Assembly (NCBI GenBank): GCA_021791895.1
Contig: JAJYVS010000001.1
Coordinates: forward strand, 62,001-126,000
Direction: 5' to 3'
Source of the DNA: Actinomycetes bacterium
GTDB taxonomy: Bacteria > Actinomycetota > Acidimicrobiia > Acidimicrobiales > RAAP-2
DNA length: 64,000 bases
Part shown: one piece after another, positions 42,873-51,081 of the stretch
How positions within the stretch are numbered: the first letter of the stretch is position 1
Layout: each line of letters opens with the position of its first letter
Notes under the pieces: model-generated
Databases searched by the model: none
The model's input: the letters and a program-made list of their open reading frames with translations, nothing else
What the model was told of the DNA's origin: nothing
Position numbers and translations under genes: made by a program

Positions 42873-42987
42873 CTCGGGCTCGAAGGTCGCGGGCGGGCGT
42901 CCGCCGCCTGGGACCCCGCCGGCCGTCCGGGCGCGGGACGCCCGAGCGGGCCGAAAGCCCCAAGAGGGCCACGATTAGGGTTCGGCC

Positions 42988-43950
42988 ATGTCCGAGGGCG
43001 TGAGCGAAGTGCCACCGACACCGATCACCGAGCGGCTCGACCCGCAGATCGCCGCGCTGCTCGCCGGCATGGAGTCCACCTTCGTCGCACCGAGGACCCA
43101 CCAGGAGATCATCGAACGCCGTCGACAGGGTCGACTGTTCCAGCTCGAGCTCACCGACCGGGTGCAGCGGGAAGACCACCTGGTCGACGGGGACCCCCCG
43201 GTCCGGGTACGGGTCCATCGTCCGTCCGGCTTCGACGCCCCGCTCCCGGCCGTCGTGTCGATGCACCCCGGCGGCTACATCCTCGGCAGCTACGAAGACG
43301 ACGACTTCCGTCACGACCGCCTGTGCCCGAAACTCGGGTACATCGGCGTCTCGGTCGACTACCGGCTCGCCCCCGAGACCCCCTATCCTGGGCCCCTCGA
43401 GGACTGCTACCGAGCGCTGCTCTGGGTGTTCCGCAACGCCGCGACCCTGGGGGTGGACCCCGGGCGCATCGGCATCTTCGGCGCCAGCGCCGGTGGCGGG
43501 CTCGCCGCGGCCCTGGCGCTGCTCGCCCGGGACCGGGGGGAGGTCCCCGTGGCCTTCCAGCAGCTCGTCTACCCGATGCTCGACGACCGCCGGGTCACCC
43601 CGACGAGCAGCTGGGACGCCCTCGTCTGGAACCCGCAGAACAACGAGCTCGGCTGGTCCTGCTACCTGGGTGAGCTGTTCGGCTCGGACGACGTCCCCGA
43701 GTACGCGGCACCGTCGCGGGCGGGCGATCTCGCCGGCCTCCCCCCGGCGTTCCTGTGCGTCGGCACCCTCGACATCTTCTGCGACGAAGACGTCGAGTAC
43801 GCCCGGGCGCTGAACCACGCCGGGGTGCCGGTGGAGTTGCACGTCTACCCCTCGGTTCCTCACGGCTTCGACATGATGATGGACCTGGTCGAGGTGTCCC
43901 GACGCAGCGTTCGGGACCAGGAGGAGTGGCTGGCGGCCCGACTGGCCTGA
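42988..43950 (+). CDS. HSL-family alpha/beta hydrolase (esterase)
   Basis: 320 residues. MHPGGYILGSYE corresponds to the HGGG oxyanion motif, with Pro in place of one Gly. The nucleophile elbow is GASAGGG (about residues 166-172), and the catalytic His is in VPHGFDMM. This is a hormone-sensitive-lipase type carboxylesterase acting on small esters. A TAGGGT box 6 nt before ATG suggests a leaderless message. Probably part of the catabolic block. Confidence 0.87.
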   Translation: MSEGVSEVPPTPITERLDPQIAALLAGMESTFVAPRTHQEIIERRRQGRLFQLELTDRVQREDHLVDGDPPVRVRVHRPSGFDAPLPAVVSMHPGGYILGSYEDDDFRHDRLCPKLGYIGVSVDYRLAPETPYPGPLEDCYRALLWVFRNAATLGVDPGRIGIFGASAGGGLAAALALLARDRGEVPVAFQQLVYPMLDDRRVTPTSSWDALVWNPQNNELGWSCYLGELFGSDDVPEYAAPSRAGDLAGLPPAFLCVGTLDIFCDEDVEYARALNHAGVPVELHVYPSVPHGFDMMMDLVEVSRRSVRDQEEWLAARLA

Positions 43951-43998
43951 AGGCCGCCCCTTCGGACGTCGCCGCGTCGAGGACGTAGGCTCGAGAGC

Positions 43999-44445
43999 AT
44001 GCCGCTTGAAGGGGATTACGAGCCGAGCGCGTTCCAGTGGGTACGGGACCAGGTCGCCGAGTACGAGGCGTCGGGTGGCCAACGGGCCAACACCCTGCGC
44101 GACACGGGACTGCCGGTCATCGTCGTCACCACACGGGGGAACAAGACCGGCAAGATCCGCAAGTTCGCGCTGATGCGGGTCGAGCACGAGGGACGATATG
44201 CGCTGGTGGCGTCCATGGGCGGGGCCCCCAGGCACCCCGTCTGGTACCACAATCTGAAGACCGACCCGACCGCGGTCACCATCCAGGACGGGCCCGAACC
44301 CTTCGACGTCGAGGTCCGCGAGGTTTCCGGCGACGAGAAGGCCGAGTGGTGGGAGCGGGCGGTCGCCGCCTACCCGCCGTATGCCGAGTACCAGGCGCGC
44401 ACCGAGCGTTCGATCCCGGTCTTCGTGGCCACCCGCCGCGGGTAG
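43999..44445 (+). CDS. F420-type nitroreductase-family protein (Ddn-like)
   Basis: 148 residues. The Ddn fold is recognisable: VIVVTTRGNKTGKIRKFALM (about residues 40-60), RYALVASMGGAPRHPVWYHN, then PTAVTIQDG. Ddn-type proteins use reduced F420 to reduce quinones or nitro compounds; F420 use is inferred from family. TAGGCT 7 nt before ATG 43999 indicates a leaderless start. It sits between esterase and thiolase genes. Confidence 0.87.
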   Translation: MPLEGDYEPSAFQWVRDQVAEYEASGGQRANTLRDTGLPVIVVTTRGNKTGKIRKFALMRVEHEGRYALVASMGGAPRHPVWYHNLKTDPTAVTIQDGPEPFDVEVREVSGDEKAEWWERAVAAYPPYAEYQARTERSIPVFVATRRG

Positions 44446-44624
44446 CGGGCCCCGGACCCACGGGCCTGCCTCCCAGGCTTGACCGGAACGGCCAACCTGA
44501 GCACAATCGGGACCGACCAGGGCTCGCCGCGATTTCGCCTGTCCTCGGCCCGCGCCCGACAACCGTCACCGGCGTGGCCGTTTGAGGCTCCTTGGTCGAC
44601 GATTCGCTGCGGGAAGGGGGAACG

Positions 44625-45794
44625 GTGTCCATCCGGGGCAAAGCGTTCATCGCCGGGATCTACGAACATCCATTGCGGGAGATCCCCGATCGCTCCAACA
44701 GCCAGATCCACGCCGAGGTGGCGGCCGGGGCTCTGGCCGACGCCGGGCTGTCGTTCAGCGACGTCGACGCCTACTTCTGCGACGGCTCGGCCGGTTTCGG
44801 GCCGCTCTCCAACGCCGACTACATGGGCCTGCGGCTGACCCACGTCGACTCGACGGAGACGGGTGGTTCCTCCTACGTCGTCCACGTCGGGCACGCCGCC
44901 GAGGCCATCGCCGCCGGCAAGTGCCAGGTGGCCCTGGTCACGCTGGCCGGCAGGCCCCGGAGTGCCGCGATGGGCGGTGGACGGGGAGGTTTCGGGGACC
45001 CCACGCCGGACGCGCTCTTCGAGGGACTGTGGGGGATGTCGGGGGCGGTGACCGGCTACGCTCTCGCCGCCACGAGGCACATGCACGAGTTCGGCACCAC
45101 GAGCGAGCAGCTAGCCGAGGTCAAGGTGGCGGCGTCGCTACACGCTCAGCACAATCCGAACGCCTTCCTGCGCGAGGTCTTCACCGTCGAGCAGGTGCTC
45201 GACTCCCCGATGATCTGCTCGCCGCTGCACCGGGACGACTGCTGCGTGGTCACCGACGGTGGCGGGGCGGTCGTGGTGGTGAGCCCGGAAGTGGCTCGTG
45301 ACCTCAATCGGACCTCCGCCAAGGTGCTCGGACACGGCGAGGCCATCAAGCACGCCGAGAACGGCCGGCTCGATCTCACCTACACCGGGGCGGTGGTCTC
45401 GGGCCCGCGGGCATTCGAGGAGGCCGGGGTCAGCCACGCCGACATCGACTACGTGTCCATCTACGACTCGTTCACCATCACGGTCATCGAGACCCTCGAG
45501 GACCTCGGCTTCTGCGAGAAGGGGAAGGGGGGGCGGTTCGTCCTCGATGGGACCCTCGTCGCCCCCCACGGACGTCTGCCGTTCAACACCGACGGCGGCG
45601 GTCTGTGCAACAACCACCCGGCCAACCGGGGCGGCATGACCAAGGTCATCGAGGCCGTCCGCCAACTGCGCGGCGAGGCTCATCCCGCCGTGCAGGTACC
45701 CAACTGCACCGTCGCGCTGGCCCACGGCACCGGCGGCTCGATCGGGGCCCGCATGGGCAGCTCGACCCTCATCATGGGAACGGAGGACGCATGA
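44625..45794 (+). CDS. thiolase-like protein, possible retro-aldolase (Ltp2-like)
   Basis: 389 residues from GTG 44625, with a GGAAGGGGG site. The thiolase fold is clear, with HAAEAIAAGKCQVALVTLAG and GGRGGFGDPTPDALFEG. At the position of the usual nucleophilic Cys the sequence reads GGSSYVVHVGHA, so the Cys is replaced. This favours the Ltp2/ChsH-like group, which uses a DUF35 partner and cleaves a C-C bond, over a normal thiolase. A DUF35 gene starts in its stop codon (ATGA). Confidence 0.82.
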   Translation: MSIRGKAFIAGIYEHPLREIPDRSNSQIHAEVAAGALADAGLSFSDVDAYFCDGSAGFGPLSNADYMGLRLTHVDSTETGGSSYVVHVGHAAEAIAAGKCQVALVTLAGRPRSAAMGGGRGGFGDPTPDALFEGLWGMSGAVTGYALAATRHMHEFGTTSEQLAEVKVAASLHAQHNPNAFLREVFTVEQVLDSPMICSPLHRDDCCVVTDGGGAVVVVSPEVARDLNRTSAKVLGHGEAIKHAENGRLDLTYTGAVVSGPRAFEEAGVSHADIDYVSIYDSFTITVIETLEDLGFCEKGKGGRFVLDGTLVAPHGRLPFNTDGGGLCNNHPANRGGMTKVIEAVRQLRGEAHPAVQVPNCTVALAHGTGGSIGARMGSSTLIMGTEDA

Positions 45795-46222
45795 GCAGCA
45801 CGTTGCCAAATCCGGTGCCGGCCGTCTCCCCCGGATCTGAGGAGTTCTGGGCCGCGACCGCCGAGGGCAAGCTCCTGCTGCGTCACTGTGACGACTGCGG
45901 CACCCCGATCTGGTACCCGCGCCCGTTCTGCCCGGCGTGCGGGAGCCTCAACACCTCGTGGTTCGAGGCGTCGGGCCGGGGCACCGTGTACACCTTCACC
46001 GTGGTGCACCGGAGCGGGGTCCCCGGGTATCGCGACGCCCTCCCCTACGTGGTCGCCTACGTCGAGCTGGCCGAGGGCCCGCGGGTCATGACCAACATCG
46101 TCGACTGCGATCCCGACCAGGTCACGGTGGGCATGCCCGTGCGGGTGGTCTTCCACGACACCGGCCAGGGCAATGCCCTCTACCGGTTCCAGCCGGACCC
46201 CTCGGCCGGCGCCGACCGGTAG
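45791..46222 (+). CDS. DUF35 zinc-ribbon/OB-fold protein, thiolase partner
   Basis: 143 residues. The zinc ribbon HCDDCGTPIWYPRPFCPACG (about residues 31-50) leads into an OB-fold with FTVVHRSGVPGY and PRVMTNIVD. This is the DUF35 layout and it overlaps the thiolase-like gene by 4 bp (ATGA), as with the pair at 23 kb. In the ChsH1-ChsH2-Ltp2 system the OB protein docks the thiolase-like aldolase; a similar complex is likely here. Confidence 0.87.
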   Translation: MSSTLPNPVPAVSPGSEEFWAATAEGKLLLRHCDDCGTPIWYPRPFCPACGSLNTSWFEASGRGTVYTFTVVHRSGVPGYRDALPYVVAYVELAEGPRVMTNIVDCDPDQVTVGMPVRVVFHDTGQGNALYRFQPDPSAGADR

Positions 46223-46284
46223 CGGCCCGATCGTGGGGCACGACGGTGGGGGGCCTGCCACCCGGAGCACCGCGGCGCGTTGAG

Positions 46285-48582
46285 ATGACCGCCGGCCACG
46301 CGTTGGAGGGTGTCCGCATCCTGGACCTCTCGAACGGGATCGCCGGGCCGCTCGCGGCCATGCTGCTGGCCGACCACGGGGCAGACGTCGTCCGCCCCGA
46401 GCCGCCCGTCGGCGACCCGGGGCGGACGCGCCCGGGGTTCGCCATGTGGAACCGCAACAAGACCGGAGTGAGTCTCGACCCCGAGTCCGAAGCGGGGCGG
46501 GGACGCCTCCGTCGGCTGCTGGACGGAGCCGACCTCTGCGTGAGCAGCGGCTACGGCCCCTTCGCCGGGCTCGCCCCCCCGGCCGACGCCTCTGCCGCCA
46601 ACCCCGCACTCGTGTTCCTGTCCATGCCGCCGTTCCTGGGCGAGACGCCCTGGTCGGGGGGCGCCGAGTCCATGGGGTTGCTCTCGGCGATAACCGGCAT
46701 CGCGCTCCGCCAGAGCTCCTTCGAGGGTGGGCCCATCGACCCGGTCTTCCCGTACCTGCTGTATCTCCAGGCAGCCTGGGCTGCGGCAGCGGGAGTAGCC
46801 GCGCTCATCGAGCGGGAATCGTCCGGGCACGGTCAGATCGTCACGGTGGGCGGCGTGCACGCGGCGATGGTCGCCGCCAGTGCCTCCTTGGTCATCGACC
46901 CCGAGGGGTCCGAGATCCTGGCCAACTACGGGCCCGGCGGGCCCCACCCGATGTACACCCGGTACCAGTGCGCAGACGGCGGGTGGCTCTTCCTCGCCAC
47001 CCTGACCACGAAGTTCCAGGAACGGGCTCTCGAGGTCCTCGGGCTGACCGACGTCCTCGAGGACGAGCGCATCGAAGGCCGGATCGAGGCGATGCTGCTC
47101 CCGACCAACCGAACCTGGGTCCGGGAACGCTTCGTGAAGGTCTTGGCCAGCAAGAGCCGCGACGACTGGATCCAGCGGTTGCGGGCGGCGGACGTGCCCA
47201 CCGGGCCCCTCCTCGAACGGGATCACTGGCTCGACGATCCGGCCCTCGAGTCGGTCGGCATGCGGATCGAGCTGGTCGATCCGACCCACGGGCCGGTCGA
47301 CGTCCCCGGCAGCCCGGTCAACCTGGTGGCGACCCCCTGGCAGCTCCGCCGATCGGCGCCAGTGGCCGGTGAGGACCAGCCGGTCGAATGGCCGACGTCA
47401 GGTCGGACCCCGGGCCCCCTCCCCCCCGAGGGCGACGGACCACTAGCCGGGTTCCGGGTGCTCGATCTCGGCACGATCCTGGCCGGTCCCTATGCCGGCA
47501 CCCTCCTCGCCGAGTTGGGCGCCGACGTGGTCAAGGTTGAGATCCCGGGCGGGGATAGCTGGCGCGAACGGGGTATGCCCTACATCCGCGGCCAGCGCGG
47601 TGTGGCCATCGACCTCCAGTCGACCGGGGGCAAGGAGGCCTTCCACGCCCTGGTGCGCTCGGCCGACGTGGTGCTCGACAACTACCGGGCTGGCGTGCTG
47701 GAACGCCTCGGGATCGACTACCCGCGGCTCGTCGAGGTCCGGCCCGACATCGTCTCGGTCTCCATTACCGGCTTCGGGAACCACGGCCCGTTCTCCTCCG
47801 AGCCGGCCTTCGATCCGCTGCTGCAGGCGCGGAGCGGGATGATGACTGCCCAGGGCGGGGACAGCGAGCCGGTGTTCATGACCATCGCGATCAACGACGT
47901 CACCACGGCAGCCCTGGCGGCACTGGGCACCGTGCTCGCCCTGTTCCACCGTCGACGCAGCGGTGCGGGCCAGGCGGTGTGGCTCTCACTCGCCGGGACC
48001 TCGGCCTTCGCGCAGAGCGAGGAGCTCGTCCGCTCGCCTTCCCGGGACAAGCCGATCCTCGGCGGGCGCGACTTCCGGGGACGGGGACCGCTCGACCGCT
48101 TCTACCAGTGTGTCGACGGGTGGGTCCGGATCCAGGCCCCGGATGTCGAGAGCCTGGTCAGGGCGGGACTCCTCGAAGGACCGGTCCCGACCGACGACCC
48201 GGAGCTCACCGCGCGGCTGGTGGCTTCGTGCAGCGGTATTCCTCGTGACGTGCTCGTCGACCGGCTGGGCGCCGCAGGGGTCCCGGCGGCCGCCGCCCGC
48301 CGCGTCTCCGAGCTCGTCGCCGACCCCGAGTACCAGGAGTGGGAGGTCTTCAACCGCCTGGAACGGCCCGGGATGAGCTGGGTGTTCGCGCCCGGGCGGT
48401 ACGCGCGGTTCTCCCGGAGCCAGCATCACCGGACACTCCGGCCACCGGGCGTCGGCGAACACACGGCCGAAGTGCTCGCCGAAGTGGGACTCGCCCCAGA
48501 GGAGATCGACCGACTGACGAGCAGCGGAGCCATTCGCCTCGGCTCACCGATGGTCTTCCGTCCGATGGCCGCCTACCGCTGA
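46285..48582 (+). CDS. tandem-fused family III CoA-transferase
   Basis: 765 residues from ATG 46285, formed by two CaiB/BaiF units. The first begins VRILDLSNGIAGPLAAMLLA (about residue 10) and the second FRVLDLGTILAGPYAGTLLA (about residue 390). The first lacks the usual dense KVE after the nucleotide-like loop (VVRPEPP), while the second has VVKVEIPGGDSW, so the second may be the active one. The family moves CoA from an acyl-CoA to a free acid. It follows the thiolase/DUF35 pair in one run of genes. Confidence 0.85.
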   Translation: MTAGHALEGVRILDLSNGIAGPLAAMLLADHGADVVRPEPPVGDPGRTRPGFAMWNRNKTGVSLDPESEAGRGRLRRLLDGADLCVSSGYGPFAGLAPPADASAANPALVFLSMPPFLGETPWSGGAESMGLLSAITGIALRQSSFEGGPIDPVFPYLLYLQAAWAAAAGVAALIERESSGHGQIVTVGGVHAAMVAASASLVIDPEGSEILANYGPGGPHPMYTRYQCADGGWLFLATLTTKFQERALEVLGLTDVLEDERIEGRIEAMLLPTNRTWVRERFVKVLASKSRDDWIQRLRAADVPTGPLLERDHWLDDPALESVGMRIELVDPTHGPVDVPGSPVNLVATPWQLRRSAPVAGEDQPVEWPTSGRTPGPLPPEGDGPLAGFRVLDLGTILAGPYAGTLLAELGADVVKVEIPGGDSWRERGMPYIRGQRGVAIDLQSTGGKEAFHALVRSADVVLDNYRAGVLERLGIDYPRLVEVRPDIVSVSITGFGNHGPFSSEPAFDPLLQARSGMMTAQGGDSEPVFMTIAINDVTTAALAALGTVLALFHRRRSGAGQAVWLSLAGTSAFAQSEELVRSPSRDKPILGGRDFRGRGPLDRFYQCVDGWVRIQAPDVESLVRAGLLEGPVPTDDPELTARLVASCSGIPRDVLVDRLGAAGVPAAAARRVSELVADPEYQEWEVFNRLERPGMSWVFAPGRYARFSRSQHHRTLRPPGVGEHTAEVLAEVGLAPEEIDRLTSSGAIRLGSPMVFRPMAAYR

Positions 48583-48601
48583 GCCCGGCGTCCGAGCGTG
48601 C

Positions 48602-49036
48602 TCAGCGGTTGCCTTCGTTGTCGAGGAACGCCCCGACGATCCTCGAATAGAACTCGGGCTGCGGGGTGAATCCGAGCGAGCGGTAGAAGGGACCGGCGTC
48701 GTCGGTCTGGAGACCGACGTGTTGGCCCGGCACCGCGGCAGTAAGTGAGCGGACCATCGCGGTCCCGATTCCCCGCCGACGGTAGGAGGACTGGACCCAC
48801 ACGTCCACCAGGTAAGCGTTGCAGACCCCGTCGGACAAGAGGCGGGCCATCCCGATGACCCGGTCCCGGTCCCTCGCGATGGTGACGTGACGGGATCCCT
48901 CGAAGCTCCGCCGCAACGCCTCGGGCGACCTTCCGTTGTCGAAGCGATCGGCCGCGAGATCGGCCTTTGCCGCCACCCAGTCCACGCCGTCGAGGCTGTC
49001 GTCCACCCGGATCACGGTCGAAGTATGCCCACCCAC
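48602..49036 (-). CDS. GNAT-family N-acetyltransferase
   Basis: 144 residues from GTG 49036 (49015 possible). The acetyl-CoA pyrophosphate loop is SSYRRRGIGTAMVRSL (about residues 95-110), preceded by the beta-strand VDVWVQ. The C-terminal YRSLGFTPQPEFYSR is usual for the fold. Acetylates an amine, unknown. Convergent with the tandem CoA-transferase; opposite in direction to the next acetyltransferase. Confidence 0.82.
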   Translation of the reverse strand: MGGHTSTVIRVDDSLDGVDWVAAKADLAADRFDNGRSPEALRRSFEGSRHVTIARDRDRVIGMARLLSDGVCNAYLVDVWVQSSYRRRGIGTAMVRSLTAAVPGQHVGLQTDDAGPFYRSLGFTPQPEFYSRIVGAFLDNEGNR

Positions 49037-49099
49037 GGGCTCCTTTGCCGCCTGCTCACGGGGTGGCCCGGGAGTCCGCCCGTGTGGCAGGTTGCTTCG

Positions 49100-49624
49100 G
49101 TGACACCAGGCATCCGGCCCTATCTCCTCGCCGACCGCCAGGACGTGCTCGACCTGTCTATTCGAGCATGGGAACCGGTCTTCGGGTCGCTCAAGGCCGC
49201 TCTCGGCCCCGTCATCTTCGATCGCTTGCACCCGGACTGGGTGCTCGACCAATCGACTGCGGTCGACGCGGTGCTCCACGACGATGACACCGACGTCTGG
49301 GTCGCCGAGACGGAGGGTCGGGTCGTCGGATTCACCGCCATCCGGATCGACGGGCGACGCAAGCTGGGCGAGATCTACATGATCGCCGTCGACCCCTCGG
49401 CGCAGAACGAAGGCATTGGATCGCTGTTGACCAACCACGCACTGGAGCGTTGCTCGGCTGCCGGCATGGTCGTCGCCATGATCGACACCGGCGGCGATCC
49501 GGGACACGCCCCGGCTCGGGGAACCTACGAGAAGGCGGGGTTCTCCCCGCTTCCGATCGTTCGGTACTTCAAAGCCCTTGACCGCGAGCGACCGGAGAGG
49601 TCATCTTCGGTTCCGAGCGCGTGA
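49100..49624 (+). CDS. GNAT-family N-acetyltransferase
   Basis: 174 residues from GTG 49100. The core is EIYMIAVDPSAQNEGIGSLL (about 94-113), with the GNAT loop Q-N-E-G-I-G in place of Q/RxxGxG/A. GTYEKAGFSPLPIVRYFKAL is the C-terminal part. Acetylates an amino group; the substrate is unknown. It is head-to-head with the previous acetyltransferase, with overlapping upstream regions (about 60 bp). Confidence 0.8.
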   Translation: MTPGIRPYLLADRQDVLDLSIRAWEPVFGSLKAALGPVIFDRLHPDWVLDQSTAVDAVLHDDDTDVWVAETEGRVVGFTAIRIDGRRKLGEIYMIAVDPSAQNEGIGSLLTNHALERCSAAGMVVAMIDTGGDPGHAPARGTYEKAGFSPLPIVRYFKALDRERPERSSSVPSA

Positions 49625-49795
49625 CTCGAATCTCCAGGGCGGCCATCGCCCGCTCGTCGAGTCACTGGCTGAACGGGAGCACGCAGGGCGATGCTCGAGG
49701 TCGGGGGCGGTCGGCACGAGCTCGACCGGTCCCGGTCCGGCGTCGGGCCGGCCGGGCTAACGAAGCGCGCAGAGGCAGGGGTTAACCTGGCTCGC

Positions 49796-50131
49796 GTGTC
49801 CGTGTCTCCGGCATCGAGCCGACTCGAGCGCATCACGACCCGGCGGCGAAACCCGAAGTGGAAGAACGTGCCGCTACGGATCGAGATGGCCGAGTGCATC
49901 AACTGTGATACCTGCCTGCGCCACTGTCCCCCGCAGTTCGGGGCGATCTTCAACCATGGGATCGACGTGATCATCCTCCCGGAGCTGTGCTCGGGGTGTA
50001 ACAAGTGCCTTGATCCGTGCCCGGTCGACTGCATCTACCCCGATCCCGACTGGTCGGCGTCTCCCGAGGATTGGTGGCAGGAGCCCCTCGGGCCCGACGA
50101 TCGCTACGAGGGCGCTGCCGTCCGGGACTGA
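49796..50131 (+). CDS. two-[4Fe-4S] ferredoxin
   Basis: 111 residues from GTG 49796, with TAACCT (49783-49788) 7 nt upstream. CINCDTCLRHCP and CSGCNKCLDPCP are two CxxCxxCxxxCP motifs, giving two cubanes. The N-terminal 35 residues are basic and variable. Such a protein supplies single electrons to oxygenases, oxidoreductases or radical enzymes. The ferritin-like genes that follow 288 bp later lack any other visible electron source, so it is a good candidate partner. Confidence 0.88.
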   Translation: MSVSPASSRLERITTRRRNPKWKNVPLRIEMAECINCDTCLRHCPPQFGAIFNHGIDVIILPELCSGCNKCLDPCPVDCIYPDPDWSASPEDWWQEPLGPDDRYEGAAVRD

Positions 50132-50277
50132 CCCTGTCCTGCGTTCTCCGTGCGGATTGCCCGCGGCCTTCCCGTCGCCCGAGAAACGGGGGGTGGGGGG
50201 GCGCCCGGCACGACACCGGACCGTGACGACAGCCCCAGAACCCACCGGTGCCTCCCTCCGCCCCAATTGGACACCCT

Positions 50278-50387
50278 GGATGCATGCATCCCCATACAAA
50301 TGCATGAAGATTCTGCGAACCTTCGTGCGAGGCGCGGCTGGCCTCGATAAAGTTTTTTATTGAGGACGGGGCCAACCGCGGGGTTGG
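50278..50387 (+). promoter_or_regulatory. palindrome-and-hairpin leader of the ferritin-like cluster
   Basis: The region 50132-50418 carries GGATGCATGCATCC (50278-50291), a perfect 14-bp palindrome, and a further ATGCAT (50300-50305). An AT-rich stem CTCGATAAA-GTTT-TTTATTGAG (50343-50364, one wobble pair) and CCAACC-GCGG-GGTTGG (50372-50387) lie just before the GGAAAGG site of the first gene. The palindrome looks like a regulator site. The stems may be an attenuator, RNA stability element or a weak terminator after the ferredoxin. Confidence 0.6.
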
Positions 50388-50418
50388 TTGTCCCGGACCC
50401 GGAAAGGTAGCGCGCTCG

Positions 50419-51081
50419 ATGCCTGACCCGAAGAAGCCTCGTCCCCCCTTCTCCCCTTGGGACCGGCGGGAACTGCCTGGGTCCTTCACCGTCGAGGAGA
50501 CAGCCCGACGGGTGGGCAACTACAAGTGGGTGGAGATGCGCTTGTTTGAGGCCCTTGGCGGCTGGGTGGCCACCGTCCCCGAGTTGGACGTCAAGATGCG
50601 CCTCGGTACCCACTGCTACAAGCACGCCTGGCACTCGGAGCTGTGGCACAAGCGGCTCCCGGAACTGCGGGAGATGAACCCCGATCGTCTCACCCTCCCG
50701 CCCAACGACGCCATGGTCGAGTTCATGGAAGCCCTCACCGCCCCGGAGGGTGAGGACAAGACCCTCGAAAAGCTCGTCGGCGTCTACCGGGTCTTGATCC
50801 CGCACAAGATCGCTGCGTACACCTACCATCTCAACAACACCTCGACGATCACCGATGCTCCGACCATCAGGTCTCTCAACTTCGCGCTCGGCGACGAGTT
50901 TGAGGACTGGCGGGACGGCGAGATGCTCATTCAGTCGATGATCGAGAACGACGAAGACGTCCGTCGGGCGGCCGATCGCCAAGCCGAACTGGAGTCGATC
51001 ATGGTTCGGGCCGGAGGGATCACCGGGCCCGGCTCGATTGGAACCGAGGAAGTCCCCAACACCGTGGAGGCAAACGCATGA
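50419..51081 (+). CDS. ferritin-like protein, partial di-iron motif
   Basis: 220 residues. Residues about 28-80 look like two helices of a ferritin-like bundle: RLFEALGGW (E44) and HSELWHKR (E74xxH77), the usual E plus ExxH half-site. The second half has only DEFEDWRDGE (159-168), which lacks an ExxH, so the second iron site may be incomplete. No enzyme family was recognised. The next gene starts inside its stop codon (ATGA), so the products are probably stoichiometric partners. It might be a beta subunit to the intact di-iron protein. Function unknown. Confidence 0.7.
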   Translation: MPDPKKPRPPFSPWDRRELPGSFTVEETARRVGNYKWVEMRLFEALGGWVATVPELDVKMRLGTHCYKHAWHSELWHKRLPELREMNPDRLTLPPNDAMVEFMEALTAPEGEDKTLEKLVGVYRVLIPHKIAAYTYHLNNTSTITDAPTIRSLNFALGDEFEDWRDGEMLIQSMIENDEDVRRAADRQAELESIMVRAGGITGPGSIGTEEVPNTVEANA

